Source of the DNA: Bacillaceae bacterium
GTDB taxonomy: Bacteria; Bacillota; Bacilli; JACDOE01
DNA: 64,000 nt
Assembly (NCBI GenBank): GCA_017656255.1
Contig: JACDOE010000011.1
Span: 30,327 to 94,326 of the forward strand
Reading direction: 5' to 3'
Position 1 is the first letter of the stretch, and every line of letters starts with the position of its first letter. Positions 7,243 through 15,842 of the stretch are shown piece by piece. The notes under the pieces were generated by a model. That model was not told the DNA's origin. It saw nothing but the letters and a program-made list of their open reading frames with translations, and did no database searches. The position numbers were made by a program, and so were the translations under genes.

Positions 7243-8733
7243 ATGAAAAATCGGGATTCACTGAAGAAGAAACTGATTTCCACTGCCGTTCTGGGAACGT
7301 TGATCCTCTCACCGCTTGCCGGCAATACCACGGAGGCCAACCATCATCTCATACCGCTTCGTGCCGCACTTGAAAGTGAAGGTGCGGATTTATCCTGGGA
7401 TCAGGATACGCAGACCGTCTCCTTTACGTTGAAAAATGGGTTGCAGGGTAGTGTTCAAATCGGTTCGACTGAATTCGAACTGGCCGGGATCACAGCCGAA
7501 CTGTCAGAACCGGTCATTTTGAAAAACGGACAGACCCGTGTACCGGCAGACATGATCGAGGTGCTCAAAACAAAGGATCTAACTGATTTTGTCCTGCACC
7601 AGGGCGGTTTTAAATCCCGAATTCTGCTGGAAGCCGGTGCTCCTCTCGGAGACGGAAGTGATGCCGGACAGAAATTCGACTTGAACGCTTATGTGCCGAT
7701 TGACGGTTCCAGGGAGGGCTGGCTGTTCACCAGTAATGAAACCCGTCCCGGCGGCGGATTTGTCCAGCGTATCTCCAAAGATCAGGATGGCTTTTATCAG
7801 GTGCTGGAATCGAGACGGATCCAGTTTGATGAAGTGGGCGGTACCTGGAACAATTGTGCGGGTAACGTCACTCCCTGGGGCACCGTGTTAAGCGGTGAAG
7901 AATGGGCACCGTCCGCGGATGACAAAGGGTTTTTACAAACCGTTGAAAAAGCAAAGCAGGAAGGCATCGTGTTCAGTGATAATCACCTCAACTTCGGATT
8001 GATTGTTGAAATAGATCCGGCCACTGGTGAAGTGAAAAAACATCGCTCGATGGGACGGTTTTCCCATGAAGCAGCCATTGTGATGCCGGACCGGAAAACC
8101 GCCTACCTGACGGATGACTATCGCGGCGGTATTTTCGCCAAATTTGTAGCCGATCAGGCTGGTGATCTAAGTTCGGGAACCCTTTATGCCGCCAGATATG
8201 ACCGGAACAATCAAAAAGTAGAATGGATCGAAATTCCCGACGAGCAACTGGACCGAGCCCGGGACTATGCCCTGGAACAGGGGGCTACTGGCTTCGGCCG
8301 TCCGGAAGACCTTGAACTGAATCCGGTGGATGGCAACATTTACTGGGCAGAAACCGAAGATCCTGATAAAGAAAACAAGCGTGGACGTGTTTATCAGTTT
8401 AATCCGAACACTGATGAGATGAAACCGTTTGTGGAAGGGTCCGCCGACACCTTCTCCAATCCCGACGGCATTGCTATCCACCCGGTCACCGGTGATATCT
8501 ATGTCCATGAGGACAATTACAGCTCCAATATGTTGCCAACCCCGGGGCAGGACAATAATGCTCTATGGAAAGTATCGCTGGAAGACAGACGGGTCGTCAA
8601 ATTCGCCTCTGTCCCCTATGGTGCGGAAGTAACTGGTGGTTTCTTCACCCCGGATGGTAAGGTGATGTTTGTCAATGTGCAGCACCCCGCCGATCCTGTC
8701 AAAGATCAGCTGGTGATGATAAAAGGTTTTTAA
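7243..8733 (+). CDS. phoX: PhoX-family alkaline phosphatase with N-terminal copper amine oxidase-like domain
   Basis: 496 residues, exported. The N-terminus (KKKLISTAVLGTLILSPLAG) is a Sec-type signal; I see no twin-arginine motif, although classical PhoX enzymes use Tat. Residues about 30-115 resemble the copper amine oxidase N-terminal domain often found on cell-surface proteins of Bacilli (HLIPLRAALESEGADLSWD). Residues about 130-496 are the DUF839/PhoX beta-propeller: ETRPGGGFVQR, NNCAGNVTPWGTVLSGEEW, GRFSHEAA, DDYRGG, RPEDLELNP and NPDGIAIHP are typical metal and substrate-site stretches. PhoX enzymes release phosphate from organic esters using Ca/Fe cofactors. The upstream PhoP-like repeats suggest phosphate control. 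Confidence 0.85.
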   Translation: MKNRDSLKKKLISTAVLGTLILSPLAGNTTEANHHLIPLRAALESEGADLSWDQDTQTVSFTLKNGLQGSVQIGSTEFELAGITAELSEPVILKNGQTRVPADMIEVLKTKDLTDFVLHQGGFKSRILLEAGAPLGDGSDAGQKFDLNAYVPIDGSREGWLFTSNETRPGGGFVQRISKDQDGFYQVLESRRIQFDEVGGTWNNCAGNVTPWGTVLSGEEWAPSADDKGFLQTVEKAKQEGIVFSDNHLNFGLIVEIDPATGEVKKHRSMGRFSHEAAIVMPDRKTAYLTDDYRGGIFAKFVADQAGDLSSGTLYAARYDRNNQKVEWIEIPDEQLDRARDYALEQGATGFGRPEDLELNPVDGNIYWAETEDPDKENKRGRVYQFNPNTDEMKPFVEGSADTFSNPDGIAIHPVTGDIYVHEDNYSSNMLPTPGQDNNALWKVSLEDRRVVKFASVPYGAEVTGGFFTPDGKVMFVNVQHPADPVKDQLVMIKGF

Positions 8734-8754
8734 TAAATCCATCCTCCCCGATGT

Positions 8755-8798
8755 ATCAGCCTGGATCCTTGTATAAAAGGAACCGGGCTGATTCTTTT
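8755..8798 (+). terminator. Intrinsic terminator after phoX
   Basis: ATCAGCC.GG..CCTT / AAGG..CC.GGCTGAT hairpin (8755-8792) followed by TCTTTT. A T-rich tail and good symmetry support termination. Confidence 0.75.
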
Positions 8799-8931
8799 AA
8801 CCCATCACTGTACATAGAGGAATGAAGAAGAAAGGGTTCGGTTAAACTATCCATGAATTTCTATCATCTTCAAGACTATTTTGTACCATACCGCTAGCCT
8901 TATTTTTAACAATCTTAGGGGAGGTTACATT

Positions 8932-10122
8932 ATGACCGATCTTCATCATGAAGTGGTGATTGTGGGAGGAGGAACAGCCGGCATCACCGTATCAGCTCGC
9001 CTGAAGCGGGAAAGACCGGGAACGGACATCGCCATTATCGAACCATCTGACAAACATTATTACCAGCCCCTGTGGACCCTGGTAGGTGCCGGTGTGTTCG
9101 ATAAAGAAGTGACGGAACGAGATGAAGCAGATTTCATCCCGCAGGGCGTCAACTGGATTCGCGACGCTGCGTTTGAATTTTATCCGGATGACCAGTATGT
9201 ACTCACCCGGGACGGCAAAAAAGTGGGTTATGACTATCTGGTCGTCTGTCCGGGTATCCAGATCGACTGGGACAAGGTTAAGGGATTGAAAGAAAGTATC
9301 GGCAAAGACGGGGTAACCTCCAATTACGCCTATGAATTTGCGGACAAAACCTGGGAATTTATCAAGAATTTTAAGGGTGGAAATGCTTTGTTTACCCAGC
9401 CTAACACCCCGATCAAATGCGGAGGTGCCCCCCAGAAAATCATTTATCTGGCGGATGAAGCATTCCGGCGCCGTGGTGTCCGGGACAAAACGGAAATTCA
9501 CTTTTTCTCGGCAGCCGACGGGATTTTCAGTGTTAATAAATATGCGGAAACACTAAATAAAATCGTAAAACGAAAAGAGATACACACCCACTTTCAGCAC
9601 AACCTGGTTGAAATTCGCCCGGAACAAAAAGAAGCTGTCTTTCAGAACCTGAATACAGAGGAAGAGAAAGTGATGCCTTACGAGATGATTCATGTCACCC
9701 CACCGATGAGTGCGCCTGATTTTATCAAGAAAAGTCCTCTGGCAAGTGAAGAGGGCTGGGTGGAAGTGGATAAATATACACTGCAGCATACACGGTTTCC
9801 CTCGGTATTCGCGCTGGGTGACGCCAGCAACCTGCCCACTTCCAAAACGGGTGCGGCCATTCGAAAACAGGCACCGGTGGTGGTTCGCAATCTGCTCTCA
9901 CTGATGAAAGGAGAACCGCTCAAGGCCAAATACGACGGTTACACCTCCTGTCCGCTGGTCACCGGTTACGGAAAACTGGTACTGGCCGAATTTGACTATG
10001 ACCAGAATCCCAAAGAAACGTTTCCGTTTGATCAATCCAAAGAGCGTTACAGTATGTATGTCCTGAAAAAATGGGGTCTTCCCGCAATCTACTGGCACGG
10101 TATGCTTCGGGGAAGAATGTAA
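8932..10122 (+). CDS. sqr: Type II sulfide:quinone oxidoreductase
   Basis: 396 residues from ATG 8932 behind GGGGAGG; an upstream in-frame TTG is rejected. It is an FAD-dependent enzyme that oxidises sulfide and passes electrons to the membrane quinone pool, forming a persulfide. The FAD-binding motif GGGTAG lies near the N-terminus. Cys163 (in IKCGGAPQK) and Cys340 (in YTSCPLVTGYG) match the two redox cysteines of type II enzymes. Long stretches (HVTPPMS, LPTSKT, ETFPFDQSKER) resemble the mitochondrial SQOR enzyme closely. Cys106 is additional. The DUF2892 membrane protein gene follows and a rhodanese lies 8 kb away, consistent with sulfide detoxification. Confidence 0.93.
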   Translation: MTDLHHEVVIVGGGTAGITVSARLKRERPGTDIAIIEPSDKHYYQPLWTLVGAGVFDKEVTERDEADFIPQGVNWIRDAAFEFYPDDQYVLTRDGKKVGYDYLVVCPGIQIDWDKVKGLKESIGKDGVTSNYAYEFADKTWEFIKNFKGGNALFTQPNTPIKCGGAPQKIIYLADEAFRRRGVRDKTEIHFFSAADGIFSVNKYAETLNKIVKRKEIHTHFQHNLVEIRPEQKEAVFQNLNTEEEKVMPYEMIHVTPPMSAPDFIKKSPLASEEGWVEVDKYTLQHTRFPSVFALGDASNLPTSKTGAAIRKQAPVVVRNLLSLMKGEPLKAKYDGYTSCPLVTGYGKLVLAEFDYDQNPKETFPFDQSKERYSMYVLKKWGLPAIYWHGMLRGRM

Positions 10123-10228
10123 GGAACTCCGGCTGGCGCAAACCATTACTTTGTGATTTTTTTCACTGCCAGGTTTTCCCCCTATTTTTAAAATAAAAAA
10201 TAATTAAAAGTTAAAGAGGTGAATCCGG

Positions 10229-10426
10229 ATGAAAACGAATGTAGGTACAGCTGATCGCTGGATCCGAATTATTATTGGGCTGGCATTATTCGGGTTCTTT
10301 TTTACAGAGCCGCCGCTTCAATATCTGGGATTTGTCGGGATTATTCCGTTGTTGACGGCATTTTTAAAATGGTGTCCGCTTTATAATTTGTTTGGGATTA
10401 ATACTTGCCCGGTTGATAAGAAATAA
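10229..10426 (+). CDS. DUF2892 small membrane protein (YgaP transmembrane-like)
   Basis: 65 residues with ribosome binding site AAGAGGTGAA. It starts with the family-typical MKTNVGTADRWIRIIIG, has two hydrophobic segments (about 14-28 and 34-50) and ends with a Cys-containing tail (KWCPLYNLFGINTC). In other proteins this module is fused to a rhodanese domain (YgaP) and is linked to sulfur or thiocyanate handling. Its place 106 bases after sqr supports a sulfur role, probably in the membrane, but its biochemistry is unknown. Confidence 0.75.
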   Translation: MKTNVGTADRWIRIIIGLALFGFFFTEPPLQYLGFVGIIPLLTAFLKWCPLYNLFGINTCPVDKK

Positions 10427-10445
10427 GAATAAAAAATGGATGGGG

Positions 10446-10470
10446 CCCGGCGACATGCCGGGTTTTTTCT
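10446..10470 (+). terminator. Intrinsic terminator after the DUF2892 gene
   Basis: CCCGGC / GCCGGG stem with a GACAT loop followed by six T residues. Confidence 0.85.
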
Positions 10471-10501
10471 GTTTGAGAATAAAAATCGGACGAGAATGAT
10501 C

Positions 10502-10517
10502 GCGGAAAAAATTCCGC
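10502..10517. repeat. GCGGAA/TTCCGC hairpin repeat, copy 1
   Basis: GCGGAA-AAAA-TTCCGC perfect inverted repeat in the intergenic region before aprX. The same core occurs at 17701, 27211 and 27261. It lacks the flanking ATA/TAT arms and T-run that make the 17.7-kb copy look like a terminator. Confidence 0.55.
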
Positions 10518-10554
10518 TGTCCCCAAATCCGACCTCTGACCTCTCACCTCCGGT

Positions 10555-10588
10555 TGTTACACCCATACCCGTGAGTATGGATGTAACA
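10555..10588. repeat. Palindromic TGTTACA-CCATAC repeat, copy A
   Basis: Arms TGTTACACCCATAC (10555-10568) and GTATGGATGTAACA (10575-10588) with a six-base CCGTGA loop and one mismatch. It lies 111 bases upstream of aprX. Related copies are at 49805, 50545 and 52763. It has no T-run, so it does not look like a simple terminator; an operator or a REP-like dispersed element is possible. Confidence 0.7.
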
Positions 10589-10699
10589 GAGCGGACAAAC
10601 ATATATTTTCCAGATAATGGGTACAAGCGTCGCTTCCAAAACGCCTTCGAAGCATAGGATAAGGTATCGAATCTGAAAGAAAAAGGAGGGAAGGAAGCG

Positions 10700-12025
10700 A
10701 TGCTGGGATTTCCCTTGATTCAATGGGTTCGTCAGTCGGCACACAAGCTGGACAGTCCGTTACGAAAAGAATTATCCTCATTCTACCGGTATTTTCGCTG
10801 GATTCCCTGCATTGTCCACAACAGGCTGGAACGTCTCCTCAAAAAGCTGAAAAAGATTCCGGTCATTATTGAATTTGAGGATGGAGAAACGGCTTATGCC
10901 GAAGGAGCCGGCATGATTCAATTGCTCAAGCAGCATCAGGAAGAAAAGGATTTCCGGGAATTTTCCCATATTGCCGGTGTATCCGCCCGTCTGTCGCTGG
11001 ATGAACTGGAACAACTTCTTACCCGGGAAGGCCGACTGATCAGACGGGTTTATTATGATCGTCCGGTTCAAGCTCTGCTCGATCATGCGGGGAAAGCCAT
11101 ACATGCTCCGGTTTTCAGTCAGAGAGGACTGGAAGGGAAAGGTGTGACCATCGCTGTCGTTGATACCGGCATTTATCCCCATGATGACCTGACCCGGCCG
11201 GAAAACCGGATTAAAGCCTTTAAAGATTTTGTTCATAACCGTGTCGATCCTTATGATGACAATGGCCATGGGACGCACTGTGCCGGAGATGCCGCCGGAA
11301 ATGGTTACGCCTCGCAGGGCAAATACAGAGGGCCGGCACCTGCAGCCAACCTGGTGGGGGTCAAAGTACTGGACAGATTGGGATCGGGACAGCTTTCAAG
11401 AGTGATTGCCGGTGTGGAATGGTGCATCGAAAACAAAGACCGGTATGGGATTGATATAATTTCTTTATCGCTGGGGAGTGAAGCCACTCAACCCGCCGAG
11501 CAGGACCCGATGGTCAAAATCGTTGAAAAAGCGTGGGAAAACGGGATTGTGGTCTGTGCAGCAGCCGGTAACAGCGGCCCCGATACGGGAACCATCTCCA
11601 GTCCGGGTACAAGTGCGAAGGTGATTACGGTCGGTGCCATGGATGACAAAAACACGGATACCAGAGCGGATGATAACATTGCTGAATTTTCCAGCAGGGG
11701 TCCGACCATCGACAATCTGGAAAAACCGGATATTCTGGCACCGGGGGTGGATATCGTGTCACTCAGGTCCCCGCAATCCTATCTGGATGTGACCATGAAA
11801 AAGAACAGAATAGGGAAGCGATACTTTACCATGTCCGGAACGTCGATGGCCACCCCGATCTGCGCCGGTGTCGCCGCGTTAATCAAGGAAAGCAAACCGA
11901 ACTGGTCGCCGGATCAAATCAAACAACTGCTACTAGATACGGCGGAGGACTGGGGGCTCTCGCCAAATGTTCAGGGAAAAGGGTATCTGGATGCATTCAA
12001 CATATATGAACAGATTCGTAGATAA
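10700..12025 (+). CDS. aprX: Subtilisin-like serine protease AprX
   Basis: 441 residues, almost exactly the length of B. subtilis AprX (442), and without a signal peptide, so probably intracellular. An N-terminal prodomain-like region of about 140 residues precedes the S8 catalytic domain. The catalytic triad is visible: Asp155 in VVDTGIYPH, His190 in NGHGTHCAG and Ser382 in SGTSMATP; the oxyanion-hole Asn lies in AAGNSGP. Ribosome binding site AAGGAGGGAAGG precedes the ATG. It is monocistronic and ends in a terminator. The substrate in vivo is unknown. Confidence 0.9.
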   Translation: MLGFPLIQWVRQSAHKLDSPLRKELSSFYRYFRWIPCIVHNRLERLLKKLKKIPVIIEFEDGETAYAEGAGMIQLLKQHQEEKDFREFSHIAGVSARLSLDELEQLLTREGRLIRRVYYDRPVQALLDHAGKAIHAPVFSQRGLEGKGVTIAVVDTGIYPHDDLTRPENRIKAFKDFVHNRVDPYDDNGHGTHCAGDAAGNGYASQGKYRGPAPAANLVGVKVLDRLGSGQLSRVIAGVEWCIENKDRYGIDIISLSLGSEATQPAEQDPMVKIVEKAWENGIVVCAAAGNSGPDTGTISSPGTSAKVITVGAMDDKNTDTRADDNIAEFSSRGPTIDNLEKPDILAPGVDIVSLRSPQSYLDVTMKKNRIGKRYFTMSGTSMATPICAGVAALIKESKPNWSPDQIKQLLLDTAEDWGLSPNVQGKGYLDAFNIYEQIRR

Positions 12026-12037
12026 GTACAATGATTG

Positions 12038-12057
12038 CCCCGTGTCGGGGTTTTTTT
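12038..12057 (+). terminator. Intrinsic terminator of aprX
   Basis: CCCCG-TGT-CGGGG hairpin followed by seven T residues, 13 bases after the stop. Confidence 0.85.
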
Positions 12058-12152
12058 ATTTTAGGATGTGAACCGTATCGATAGCAGAGGGGACACCGGA
12101 TTTTTTAACATTTAATAGGGTGATGGCATGTAAAGAGTCCGATGGGATTGAG

Positions 12153-12578
12153 TTAAAGGCTTTTCCTTTTGCGTAAAATTTCATCCACCATCCAGAACAG
12201 AACGGACGCAATTACGGAAGGACTCCGAAACGGATCAAGTCCCATCCAGTAATCATAACCAAACAACCAGTCGGCATCAAAAAGCAATCCCCAGATCAGG
12301 ATAAATCCCATGCCAAATGCCAGATGAATGATAAAGGCCAGCCACCTTCTTGTGTGACCTGTTGCATGAACCCTTCCGGTCACGTAATCTGACAAAAGGG
12401 AGACGGGCAGTCCGTAAAGAAAAATAGCGGGTACCGCATACAGTGCAACAACCCCAAAAGGAGCCAGCACATCACCAAAGGCCTTTTGTCGGATAACATC
12501 GATTACAAATGGGGTTGCAAAAATAATGTCAGCTATGATGGAGACGATCACCGCTGCGATCAGTTTTCGTTTAAGCAA
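12153..12578 (-). CDS. Hypothetical four-helix integral membrane protein
   Basis: 141 residues, not recognised. Four hydrophobic segments are visible (about 7-26, 39-62, 80-102 and 121-135), separated by short charged loops; the loop between helices 2 and 3 holds HATGHTRRW and the C-terminus is basic (ILRKRKSL). It reads away from aprX and follows a lipoprotein gene on the same strand by 29 bases, so the two may be cotranscribed. No catalytic motif is visible. Confidence 0.6.
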   Translation of the reverse strand: MLKRKLIAAVIVSIIADIIFATPFVIDVIRQKAFGDVLAPFGVVALYAVPAIFLYGLPVSLLSDYVTGRVHATGHTRRWLAFIIHLAFGMGFILIWGLLFDADWLFGYDYWMGLDPFRSPSVIASVLFWMVDEILRKRKSL

Positions 12579-12607
12579 GTTACCCCCCCTGGATCTAAGT
12601 CATTTCA

Positions 12608-12928
12608 TTATTGTGTTTTTCTAAACACAGCCCATCCCGTTTCAGGTCCGGAGTCATCTAAAATTAACAAATCCCCGCTTTTCTCATGTTTGAAGATTTC
12701 CCTGCCGAACGCGACTCCGTCACCTTTTCCCGTCCATGTATGGGTTGACGTGATGTTTTCACGATCTACATCCTCTCCGGACAGGACGTCATAAAAAACA
12801 TATTTGTCCCCTTCATAATAGATCCATTGTTTGGGCAGACTCGTTTCCGGCCGTTCAGTTTCAGCTGTGTCCGGTTGCTGGCAGGCGGACATGAACAAGA
12901 GAATCAGGCTCAGCATCAATTTTCTCAC
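12608..12928 (-). CDS. Small hypothetical lipoprotein
   Basis: 106 residues from a GTG at 12928, which sits eight bases behind a perfect AGGAGG; an upstream in-frame start is rejected. The signal peptide ends in lipobox FMSAC. The mature part of about 90 residues contains WIYYEGDKYVFYDV and ITSTHTWTGKGDGVAFG and resembles a small beta-rich domain, but no family was recognised. It lies upstream of the four-helix membrane protein in the same direction. A candidate ECF promoter precedes it. Confidence 0.6.
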   Translation of the reverse strand: MRKLMLSLILLFMSACQQPDTAETERPETSLPKQWIYYEGDKYVFYDVLSGEDVDRENITSTHTWTGKGDGVAFGREIFKHEKSGDLLILDDSGPETGWAVFRKTQ

Positions 12929-12965
12929 ATAAATGCCTCCTGTTATATTCAATATTTTACCATTA

Positions 12966-12992
12966 GACGTCGGAAGGTGCTTTTTGGTTGCA
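12966..12992 (-). promoter_or_regulatory. Candidate ECF sigma promoter (TGCAAC-N17-CGTC)
   Basis: On the minus strand TGCAAC (plus 12987-12992) and CGTC (plus 12966-12969) are 17 bases apart, 38 bases upstream of the lipoprotein GTG. It is identical in both boxes and spacing to the element at 975-1001. Pattern evidence only. Confidence 0.35.
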
Positions 12993-13023
12993 AAATGGGA
13001 AGATCAGGTCCTGAATTCAGACA

Positions 13024-13048
13024 TAAAAAAATTCGCCCGGAAGCGAAT
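13024..13048 (-). terminator. Intrinsic terminator of the leftward glycosyltransferase operon
   Basis: On the minus strand ATTCGC-TTCCGG-GCGAAT is followed by seven T residues, 45 bases past the stop of the last gene (13093). Confidence 0.8.
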
Positions 13049-13092
13049 CCCAGGGAATTATTTTTTTGCGGGTCAGACTGTAATCCGTTTCT

Positions 13093-13851
13093 TCAATCCA
13101 GCAAATCCAGATTGGCCCGGCTTGACCCTTTCCCTATCCCGGCTTCCCCTTTCACCATATAAGAGGAAGATTTCCCGAAATCGATCGCCACATTGCCGGT
13201 CATTTCCGCTGTCTGCTGCGACAGGATGACCGCATTAACTCCACAGGAAATCAGGGCGATATCAAACTCATCCTTTTTTCGTTCCAGCAAATCAAGCGTC
13301 TCTTCCATCTGGTCATAATGGGAAAAAGGGATGGTCAGCGTCACCGTTTGCCGGTAAGGTTTTTTCGTTATGATCTTCTCCAGTTTCGGGGCCCAGCGGG
13401 AGATCAGCGCCACCCGTTTGCCGCGAAGCACCTTCCAGAATTTCTTTTTCTGCGGAAACACCCGGGTCACGAATGTATGGCACACCGCCTTCGGTTGAAT
13501 ATCGAAATAATCAAAGACCTGGTCGGTCAACTCCCGTTTCAGCCGTTTGGACACCCGGATCTTATCGTCATCCCGGTACGGGATACCCATGATGTCCGCT
13601 TTTTTGAGGGATTCGACGACACGGTCACGCAGGGTCAGATCGGGAAACCGGATTCCTTTTTTGCCCGCCTTTGCTTTTCTGGCCCATTTCTCCGCCATCA
13701 CCTGTTCCAGAGACATCACCGTGTCCTGGGCCAGTATCAAGTTTTCCGCATCTCCCACCCGAACCAGGGAAAAAGGGGTTTTTTCGTCTAGGGCATATTC
13801 GATCTGTGCAAGCACCTGGTCCACGGTTAAAAAATCTTCATCCCGTATCAT
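13093..13851 (-). CDS. GT-D fold glycosyltransferase-like protein
   Basis: 252 residues. The N-terminal region has FSLVRVGDAENLILAQ, the VGDGE-like motif of the GT-D glycosyltransferase fold that replaces the DxD motif of other folds. Further conserved-looking stretches are MGIPYRDDD, VCHTFVTRVF, VALISRWAP and FDIALISCGVNAVILS. GT-D enzymes add sugars to glycoproteins or surface polysaccharides. The ATG overlaps the stop of the GT4 gene upstream by four bases (ATGA), so the two are translationally coupled. The acceptor is unknown; a cell-wall or spore-surface glycan is plausible in this group. Confidence 0.7.
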   Translation of the reverse strand: MIRDEDFLTVDQVLAQIEYALDEKTPFSLVRVGDAENLILAQDTVMSLEQVMAEKWARKAKAGKKGIRFPDLTLRDRVVESLKKADIMGIPYRDDDKIRVSKRLKRELTDQVFDYFDIQPKAVCHTFVTRVFPQKKKFWKVLRGKRVALISRWAPKLEKIITKKPYRQTVTLTIPFSHYDQMEETLDLLERKKDEFDIALISCGVNAVILSQQTAEMTGNVAIDFGKSSSYMVKGEAGIGKGSSRANLDLLD

Positions 13852-14813
13852 GTTGAGCCTCCTTTCCCCGGATATTCACGGATGATTTTCTGATACAGTT
13901 TCAGATAACTTTTCGCCATGGCTTTGGCTGAAAAACGTTTCTTCACATACTTTCTCATTTTTTTTGGAGACGGAAAGTCTCCTTTTTTTACAATGTGGAT
14001 CATTTCCTCTACGGTGTCACAGGTCAACTCCGGAAATCCTTTCATTGTTTCGGATACAGCACCGTTGCGGAAGCAGACGGCTGGGGTTCCGCAGGCCATT
14101 GCTTCAATCGGGACCAGCCCGAATGGTTCACTCCAGTTGGTGGGAAAGAGGACACAGCGGGCACGGGATATAAGGTTTATTTTTTCTTTACCACCGACGG
14201 AGCCCACATAGCTGATTTGTTTCCCATCGATGTGAGGTTTGACCTTTTCATCAAAATAGTCATGTCGCCGTTTAGGAACCGGCCCGGCCAGAACGAGCGG
14301 CATATCGAGGGACTTTGCGGTCTCGATCGCATAATGGACCCCTTTTTTATTCATCATGCGACCGATAAACAACAAATAGGCCTCTTTTTTGCGCTTTAAC
14401 GGGTAGTCCTTCATATCAATGCCATTGTGAACGTAGTATCCCTTTCCCTTCCCTTTCCCTCTCAGCAGGGTTTTGCTGACATAAACTGGATAGGGAATGT
14501 CCAGCCGGCTTCGGGTGTGAATGGTACAGAGCGTGGGAACAGAAAGGCGTGCTTCAGCAATGGTGCCGCCATGATCGTGGATGATGTCCACATCTTCAGG
14601 TAGCCTTTCTCTCACAAAAGCCAGTTTGTCAGATAAATGACTCGGATATTCGATCACGTTCCCTTCACAAGAGGATCCTTTTGGCGCAAACAGAATAATG
14701 TCATGTCCCATCTCGGCCAGGGCCCTGGACAGGGTATCGATGACGCGCTGTGTTCCCCCGTAATCCGGCGGGGGAACAGGCAGAGTGTTGTTGGCGACCT
14801 GTACGATTTTCAC
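13848..14813 (-). CDS. Glycosyltransferase family 4
   Basis: 321 residues starting at a GTG behind AAAGGAGGAG. The GT-B fold is clear: the N-terminal PPPDYGGTQRVIDTLSRALAEMGH acceptor-side motif and the C-terminal donor-side stretch FPTNWSEPFGLVPIEAMACGTPAVCF, containing the conserved E(x7)E pattern of GT4 enzymes. LLFIGRMMNKKGV marks the second Rossmann domain. It is the middle gene of a leftward three-gene operon (GT2, GT4, GT-D). Soluble or peripheral at the inner membrane; donor and acceptor sugars cannot be read from the sequence. Confidence 0.85.
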   Translation of the reverse strand: MKIVQVANNTLPVPPPDYGGTQRVIDTLSRALAEMGHDIILFAPKGSSCEGNVIEYPSHLSDKLAFVRERLPEDVDIIHDHGGTIAEARLSVPTLCTIHTRSRLDIPYPVYVSKTLLRGKGKGKGYYVHNGIDMKDYPLKRKKEAYLLFIGRMMNKKGVHYAIETAKSLDMPLVLAGPVPKRRHDYFDEKVKPHIDGKQISYVGSVGGKEKINLISRARCVLFPTNWSEPFGLVPIEAMACGTPAVCFRNGAVSETMKGFPELTCDTVEEMIHIVKKGDFPSPKKMRKYVKKRFSAKAMAKSYLKLYQKIIREYPGKGGST

Positions 14814-14840
14814 GGGTGATTTCTCCTCCTTTCAGCCGGT

Positions 14841-15524
14841 TTACATACCGAATTGCTTGCGGGCTCGCCTCATAATCTCTTCATGAAAAATGTTGACTTT
14901 GTCGGCTACCCGATTGTAACGGTGTCGGCGATAAACAGCGAGAGGTTTTTTGACACAGGCGAAATCATAACGGGAGGCGGTTCGCAGCCACATGTCCCAG
15001 TCCTGGGAGTAAAAATATCGTTCATTAAATAAACCGACATCATGAAAACAATTTTTTTGCATCATGACGGTGGACGTCCGGATGGTGTGGGTGCGTTCTA
15101 GTAGCTGTTTTTGCATGATTTGGCGGTCTTCACTGAAACAGGGGCGGAGCAGCCGTTTCCGTTTTTTGTTGTAGTCAAGCTTGTAGTACCAGGAATAGAC
15201 CAGCCCCACATTTTCCTGGTCAAATAAACGGATTTGTTCGGCCAACTTCTCCGGCAAAAAGAGATCATCGGAGTCGAGAAACGCGATGAAGTCACCCCTG
15301 GCGGCCCGGATTCCCGTATTTCGGGCAGCGCTGGGACCTCTGTTTTCCTGCTCGATATAGCGGATTTTGTCTCGATAGGTATTCAGGACTCTTGCCGTCT
15401 CATCAGTCGATCCGTCGTTGACCACGATAATCTCAACTTGAGGATAGGTCTGGTTCAGGACACTGTCGATTGCTTCTGCAATGAACTGCTCGCGATTATA
15501 GACCGGGATGATCACACTGATCAT
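14841..15524 (-). CDS. Glycosyltransferase family 2 (paralogue A)
   Basis: 227-residue GT-A fold enzyme. It begins MISVIIPVYNRE, followed by VVNDGSTDET, GPSAARNTGIRAARG and the metal-binding FLDSDD motif near residue 85; YFYSQDWDMWLR follows. First gene of the leftward operon, 27 bases before the GT4 gene. It is clearly related to the divergently transcribed GT2 at 15824, sharing NQTY, GPSAARNTGIR, HTIRTSTV/FTIRTSTV and YSQDWDMWLR. The pair probably arose by an inverted duplication and likely acts on the same glycan. Confidence 0.85.
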   Translation of the reverse strand: MISVIIPVYNREQFIAEAIDSVLNQTYPQVEIIVVNDGSTDETARVLNTYRDKIRYIEQENRGPSAARNTGIRAARGDFIAFLDSDDLFLPEKLAEQIRLFDQENVGLVYSWYYKLDYNKKRKRLLRPCFSEDRQIMQKQLLERTHTIRTSTVMMQKNCFHDVGLFNERYFYSQDWDMWLRTASRYDFACVKKPLAVYRRHRYNRVADKVNIFHEEIMRRARKQFGM

Positions 15525-15764
15525 GGTTGCCCTCCTTCTGTCACATCCGGTGACTTCTCAGATTATGCGATATGTTATGCGACTCGGACAAAGGAAGGCT
15601 AATACATCTGTCACGAGAAATATCAAAGTTCACGTTTGCCCGCAGGTATTGGTTTAATTTTGGTGGTCGGTGGACAACACCCTATACGATTCTGTTTCTT
15701 GTACATATGAATATAGAGAAGCAACCAACAGCGGAAGATAATGGCCATCGAGGAGGATTCGGCC

Positions 15765-15842
15765 ATGCAATTGCGAGAACTCATCAAAAAAACATATCAA
15801 AAGAGGATACGGGGGTCGGAACCATGGCCCGTGTCAGCGTGA
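15765..15842 (+). other. Possible 25-codon leader ORF overlapping the GT2 start
   Basis: An ATG at 15765 sits eight bases behind a perfect GGAGG, better than the weak GGGGG site of the GT2 gene itself. It encodes MQLRELIKKTYQKRIRGSEP plus WPVSA and stops at 15840-15842, 16 bases inside the GT2 gene. It could couple translation of the glycosyltransferase to ribosomes arriving from the leader, or be an accident of sequence. The rest of 15525-15823 is the divergent promoter region; no clear -35/-10 pair was recognised. Confidence 0.35.

Noticed and set aside
15572..15823. 84-codon N-terminal extension of the rightward GT2
   Set aside because: GT2 proteins begin at VSVIIPTYNRA; the extension lacks a ribosome binding site and overlaps the leader ORF and divergent promoter region.
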